Source: UBA11865 sp041570195 (GTDB lineage Bacteria; Chloroflexota; Anaerolineae; Promineifilales; Promineifilaceae). Taken from it: a stretch of DNA of 64,000 nucleotides. The stretch covers positions 17,154 through 81,153 of the forward strand of contig JBFFWQ010000012.1 of NCBI GenBank assembly GCA_041570195.1. Direction: 5' to 3'. Below the pieces are notes generated by a model that did not search any database, had not been told where the DNA came from, and saw nothing but the letters and a program-made list of their open reading frames with translations. The translations under genes were made by a program, and so were the position numbers. This document shows, piece by piece, positions 60,927 through 64,000 of this stretch (the first letter of the stretch is position 1; each line of letters starts with the position of its first letter).

Positions 60927-62639
60927 CTAGTTGATATTCACGACGGCGCCCTTGAGGTTCAATGGACCGCTGGCCGTAATGTCCATCATCCCGCCTGCTT
61001 CGATTTTGACATTGGCCGAGCTCTTGAGAGTCAAGTTCCCGGTCGACTTGATATCAAACGTACCGGCTGTTTCCAGCGTTAGGCTATTGCCCTGGTCGTC
61101 AACCAGAAGCTTCTGGCCGCCGCTGGTGACCAGTTCGATCTTCTTGTTCTTGTCGTCCAAGGTCAGTGAGTGGCCGCCAGCGGTAACAATTTCAACCTTG
61201 TTGTCGGCATTATCGTAAACCGAAATATGATGCCCGGTCCGCGAATGCCAGGTCCTAACCTTTGGTTTTTCGTTATTGGCGGCACCCGCGCCTGGCGGGG
61301 GTATCGCATGCTGGCCATTCCACAAGCCGCCCAACACATACGGCCGGTTGAAGTCGCCATGCTCAAATATAACCATGACTTCGTCGCCAACCTCCGGAAC
61401 CATGAATAAGCCGGTTTCAGGCCCGGCGCCAGCGCTGATGATCCTGGCCCAGAAGCTGTCGGCGTCATTGGTCATCCAGGGATACTTGACTTTTACTCGG
61501 CCCAGGTTCTCCGGATCGTTGGCGTCAGTGACCACGGCTACAACCGCGCCCGGCCAACTTACCCTTGGCTCCTGACGAGTCATCTGCTCGCCGAGCAGGC
61601 CACTGCGGGTACCGCGTACCTCAAACTCGGTTTGCAGACCGCCATCGCTGTAAATATGGCGGGCGCTGGTGACCAGGTATTTGCCGCTGAATCGGCTGCC
61701 GAGACTCTTCAGTTCAACAAATTGCCCGGCCCTGATATCGGGTCGGCGGAAGGCGAGGCCGCGAGCCTGGATGAATGAACCGCTGATTTCATTCAAACGC
61801 GCTTCAGCCAGTAAGTCAGCTTCGGCCTGGGAGACAACCGGCTGATCGACGATGATCTTCTTGCCGGCGCCAAATACGCTTGCCTGCTCGGCGCCGTTCT
61901 TAGACAGACCGACGGCCGGGTAGAGTTTGCCGGTTGTGGCCTTGCCGACGATGGCCTCCTGTTTCATCATGTCCCAGCCCTTGACCGTGACCTCGTCCAC
62001 CTGTTCGGCCAGAGTCATAGTTGGCTGGAAAGAAAGCAGATCGCTGCCCCATTCAAGGGTGACCGTCGTGCCGCTGGACGGCGGCTTGCGGAAGTAGAGC
62101 CTGCCATCTTCTACGAAGCATTCGTAGCCGATCCGCCAGGCCCGGCCCATCAAAAAGGTCAGATCGGATTGATTGTATTGGTAAATGTGGTCGTAAACCG
62201 TATTCGTCGTATCCACCTGGGCCGCCAGTCCATGCTCGCCCGCGATTTCCTGAGCCAATTGGCTATCCTTCTTGTTTAGAAAGGCCCGACTCTTGACTTC
62301 GCGATAGAGGCGGTGGGTCTTGTCGTAGCCCCTGACAACAAGGTCGGCTATCATGCCAGACCGAAAATGAGGCTCGATAGACGTGACCTCACCCTTGAAC
62401 AGGCTGGCCTTCGCTCCACTGTCCGTTTCAGCATCGATTTCGATCTCTGTTGGCGGATCGAACATTGGGTCGTCGATCAGCCTCGCGCCAGGGTCCCGAA
62501 AACGCAGGAGAAACATGTGGGGCAAATGGCTGTTTTGGTCCACCAGCGCTTCCTGCAGCATGGTTAGCTTCTGGTTATCCAGTTCAGTTCCACCGACCTT
62601 GATATGTATCTGGCTGACAGTGATATTAGCTTCGGGCAT
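60927..62639 (-). CDS. eCIS VgrG-like spike protein (Afp8 family)
   Basis: 570 aa. Residues 1-345 are the gp27-like hub (DDPMFDPPTEIEIDAETDSG, FLNKKDSQLAQEIAGEHGLA, FLMGRAWRIGYECFVEDGRL). The gp5-type OB fold follows (350-440: DPENLGRVKVKYPWMTNDAD, GDEVMVIFEHGDFNRPYVLG), and the last 100 residues are a repetitive beta-helix needle (GGHSLTLDDKNKKIELVTSG, GNLTLKSSANVKIEAGGMMD). Such proteins form the trimeric spike under the PAAR tip. No C-terminal effector domain is fused. Confidence 0.95.
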   Translation of the reverse strand: MPEANITVSQIHIKVGGTELDNQKLTMLQEALVDQNSHLPHMFLLRFRDPGARLIDDPMFDPPTEIEIDAETDSGAKASLFKGEVTSIEPHFRSGMIADLVVRGYDKTHRLYREVKSRAFLNKKDSQLAQEIAGEHGLAAQVDTTNTVYDHIYQYNQSDLTFLMGRAWRIGYECFVEDGRLYFRKPPSSGTTVTLEWGSDLLSFQPTMTLAEQVDEVTVKGWDMMKQEAIVGKATTGKLYPAVGLSKNGAEQASVFGAGKKIIVDQPVVSQAEADLLAEARLNEISGSFIQARGLAFRRPDIRAGQFVELKSLGSRFSGKYLVTSARHIYSDGGLQTEFEVRGTRSGLLGEQMTRQEPRVSWPGAVVAVVTDANDPENLGRVKVKYPWMTNDADSFWARIISAGAGPETGLFMVPEVGDEVMVIFEHGDFNRPYVLGGLWNGQHAIPPPGAGAANNEKPKVRTWHSRTGHHISVYDNADNKVEIVTAGGHSLTLDDKNKKIELVTSGGQKLLVDDQGNSLTLETAGTFDIKSTGNLTLKSSANVKIEAGGMMDITASGPLNLKGAVVNIN

Positions 62640-62653
62640 AAGCCTCCTCTAAG

Positions 62654-63328
62654 TTATATCTGGGGAATGTTCAGGCGTGTTCCCGGCCGCAAATCAAGCG
62701 GGTCGACGATGCCGTTGTAGGCGGCGATGGATCGCCATTGCGTCGCGTCGCCATAAACCTCGGCCGCTATCAGGTCCAGCCTATCGCCGGCGATGATCGT
62801 CCTCACCCGCTCGATGGGCCCGCCACCTGACGTGGGATTTTGACCCGGGTAATCATTCAAATCCTTGTATTGGGAGAAGGTGACGTTCACCATGGCTCGC
62901 ACCGGCGTTCCGTCTTTCAGGAACATGGTGAACTTTTGGGTCATGTTGGTGATGACCGACACAAATTTGAACACGCCCCATTCAAAGGTGACCCAGGGCG
63001 GCGTTTTCTTTTTTTCAGCGCTGGTCTCCTCGTTGGACTTGGCCTCCATCAACTTCCACAGCTTGTTGGTCAACAGGCTGACGTCCTCGGCCTTGTCATA
63101 GGTATCAAACATCAATTGCAATTTGAGCGTCTGGGCGCCGGCCTTCTTGAACTCGACGACGGGCACGTCAGAGCCGTTGCCCGACTTCTCTTCGTAGGAA
63201 TTCGACTTACTGACGGTGTATTCGAAGGGATTGAACATGCAATCGACGGAAATACTGCCCAAATCGTCGCCTTCTTCACTGACGGCATAGATCCGGGCCG
63301 GTTCCAAATCGCCTCGCGTCATGGTCAT
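62654..63328 (-). CDS. eCIS LysM tube-initiator/cap-like protein (Afp7 family)
   Basis: 224 aa. The N-terminal 160 residues hold the contractile-injection tube-associated domain (MFNPFEYTVSKSNSYEEKSG then WVTFEWGVFKFVSVITNMTQ, DGTPVRAMVNVTFSQYKDL). The C-terminus is a LysM module (VRTIIAGDRLDLIAAEVYGD then WRSIAAYNGIVDPLDLRPGT), as in T4 gp53 and Afp7, which joins the inner tube to the baseplate hub. Encoded 14 bp before the VgrG gene. Confidence 0.93.
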   Translation of the reverse strand: MTMTRGDLEPARIYAVSEEGDDLGSISVDCMFNPFEYTVSKSNSYEEKSGNGSDVPVVEFKKAGAQTLKLQLMFDTYDKAEDVSLLTNKLWKLMEAKSNEETSAEKKKTPPWVTFEWGVFKFVSVITNMTQKFTMFLKDGTPVRAMVNVTFSQYKDLNDYPGQNPTSGGGPIERVRTIIAGDRLDLIAAEVYGDATQWRSIAAYNGIVDPLDLRPGTRLNIPQI

Positions 63329-63386
63329 AGCTGTTCGTCCTGTTTAATCAGTGGTCAGAGCGCAGTCGCGGTCGCCTACCACACAC

Positions 63387-64000
63387 TCACAATAAGCGGC
63401 CCCGGCCGCGTTCCCAGTCAATTTCCAGGCGCCGCTTTATCTCGGGCAGCACCTGGCGAGCTAGCCTGTCGACGTCGATTTCTTCCTCGCCGGCCGGTTC
63501 TTCCACCTCGTCAGCGGCAGCTGCGGCCTGGCCCATCTCATCGTCGATAGCGCCCCTGCCCGCGTCGACCCGCTGAATGACCGGCGGCCGGAACAACTGC
63601 GTGATGAGCTCGCCCGGTTCCTGGTCCGCAGAGTGGGTCTCGACCGCCGACTCTGCCTCGGCCGGCGGTTCGGCTAATGCCGGACTGTCGGCCAAAACCG
63701 GATTCTCGGCCAGAGCTATTTCCCTTTGGACAGCTGCCGCGGCGGTCGACGTTGGCGAGCGGCCAGTTTGGGACGTGGGCGGTCGTTCGCCCAGCAGGCC
63801 CCACAAATCGCTGGGTAACTCACCTATTTCGGTCTCTACCATGTAGGGTTCGGCCGATGGTTCACCGGCTACCTGCTCGGGCCGGACCGGTGTAAGCCGG
63901 TCCAATGGCGCCGCCGGGCGGTCGTCGCCGGCCGGCGGCCCATCGTCCACCTGCCGGTTGATCTTCGGTTCCGGCGTTGTCAGGCGCGGCCGGCGACGAC
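63387..64000 (-). CDS. eCIS-associated protein, 5' end outside window
   Basis: At least 204 residues; the frame stays open to the right edge (…RLTTPEPKINRQ precedes the GTG at 63950), so the GTG may not be the start. Low-complexity Ala/Pro/Glu sequence leads to a C-terminal helix DVDRLARQVLPEIKRRLEID then WERGRGRLL. Such an Arg/Glu-rich closing helix after a Pro-rich region is common in proteins beside eCIS baseplate genes. The motif PPVIQRVDAGRG is also eCIS-like. Role unknown. Confidence 0.6.
   Translation of the reverse strand, partial: RRRPRLTTPEPKINRQVDDGPPAGDDRPAAPLDRLTPVRPEQVAGEPSAEPYMVETEIGELPSDLWGLLGERPPTSQTGRSPTSTAAAAVQREIALAENPVLADSPALAEPPAEAESAVETHSADQEPGELITQLFRPPVIQRVDAGRGAIDDEMGQAAAAADEVEEPAGEEEIDVDRLARQVLPEIKRRLEIDWERGRGRLL

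Noticed and set aside
1..64000. tRNA, rRNA, CRISPR arrays, transposases, integrase attachment sites
   Set aside because: Intergenic gaps were read for these and none was recognised; the repeats found are short, degenerate and not CRISPR-like.

Overview
The window (about 58-60 % GC by eye) looks like a chromosome segment from an uncultured Chloroflexota bacterium, probably Anaerolineae or a neighbouring class. This is inferred from the gene families: a receiver-CpaE fusion in a Tad pilus operon, a DegS/DegU-like pair beside flp, PIG-V and GT-C membrane glycosyltransferases, lamin-tail and SdrD-like surface proteins with Thr/Pro-rich linkers, and tail-anchored acidic TPR proteins. No rRNA, tRNA or CRISPR array was recognised.

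Layout. 1-5.3 kb (minus): a sulfatase-fold hydrolase running off the left edge, a DUF4350/PPC envelope protein, SppA and a decayed YugP-type peptidase. 5.3-12 kb (plus): a large SdrD-like surface protein behind direct repeats and a long leader, a PadR regulator with its own operator and coupled membrane protein, and a decaying tandem array of lamin-tail genes. 12-15 kb (plus): recF, a lipoprotein and maf. 15.1-17.3 kb: a graveyard of two-component genes (a hybrid histidine kinase with at least four lesions and a receiver remnant). 17.6-25.3 kb: TPR protein, kbl, Nif3, HNH nuclease, low-Mr phosphatase, an unknown Rossmann-like protein, hpf and comF.

25.4-34.4 kb (minus): a Tad/Flp pilus locus. 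A DegU/DegS-like pair is followed by a 53-codon flp gene with its own promoter and terminator, a GT-C-like membrane protein, then cpaE-cpaF-tadB-tadC. 34.6-42.4 kb (minus): a glycosylation operon with polyprenyl-phosphate-mannose synthase, a methyltransferase and four multi-spanning GT-C-type proteins. 42.5-48.8 kb: a RimK-like ligase (plus), a receiver-roadblock protein that lacks its phospho-acceptor Asp, and an Opp-type ABC system (D, F, A) without permease genes.

49.1-64.0 kb (minus) is the most interesting part: the baseplate, spike and cargo half of an extracellular contractile injection system (eCIS). In order of transcription it has an eCIS-associated protein cut by the right edge, a LysM tube-associated protein, VgrG, DUF4280 PAAR-like tip, gp25, baseplate J, a 1243-aa helical tape-like/cargo protein, an HELTH metallopeptidase, an FHA-phage tail protein I fusion, and a transmembrane Ser/Thr kinase with its own FHA domain and a TSP3/DNRLRE outer region. 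Sheath, tube and ATPase genes would lie beyond the right edge. The kinase-FHA pairing suggests that the injection machine is controlled by threonine phosphorylation, as in T6SS PpkA/Fha, but here with the FHA domain built into a baseplate-type protein.

Dispersed features: at least six intergenic elements with a strict 7-bp period (consensus NNNRGCY), two copies of a GGACGC(A/G)GATT-type repeat, and three plus-strand genes (recF, HNH, rimK-like) whose -10 boxes lie 6-10 nt from the start codon, so they are probably read from leaderless mRNAs.
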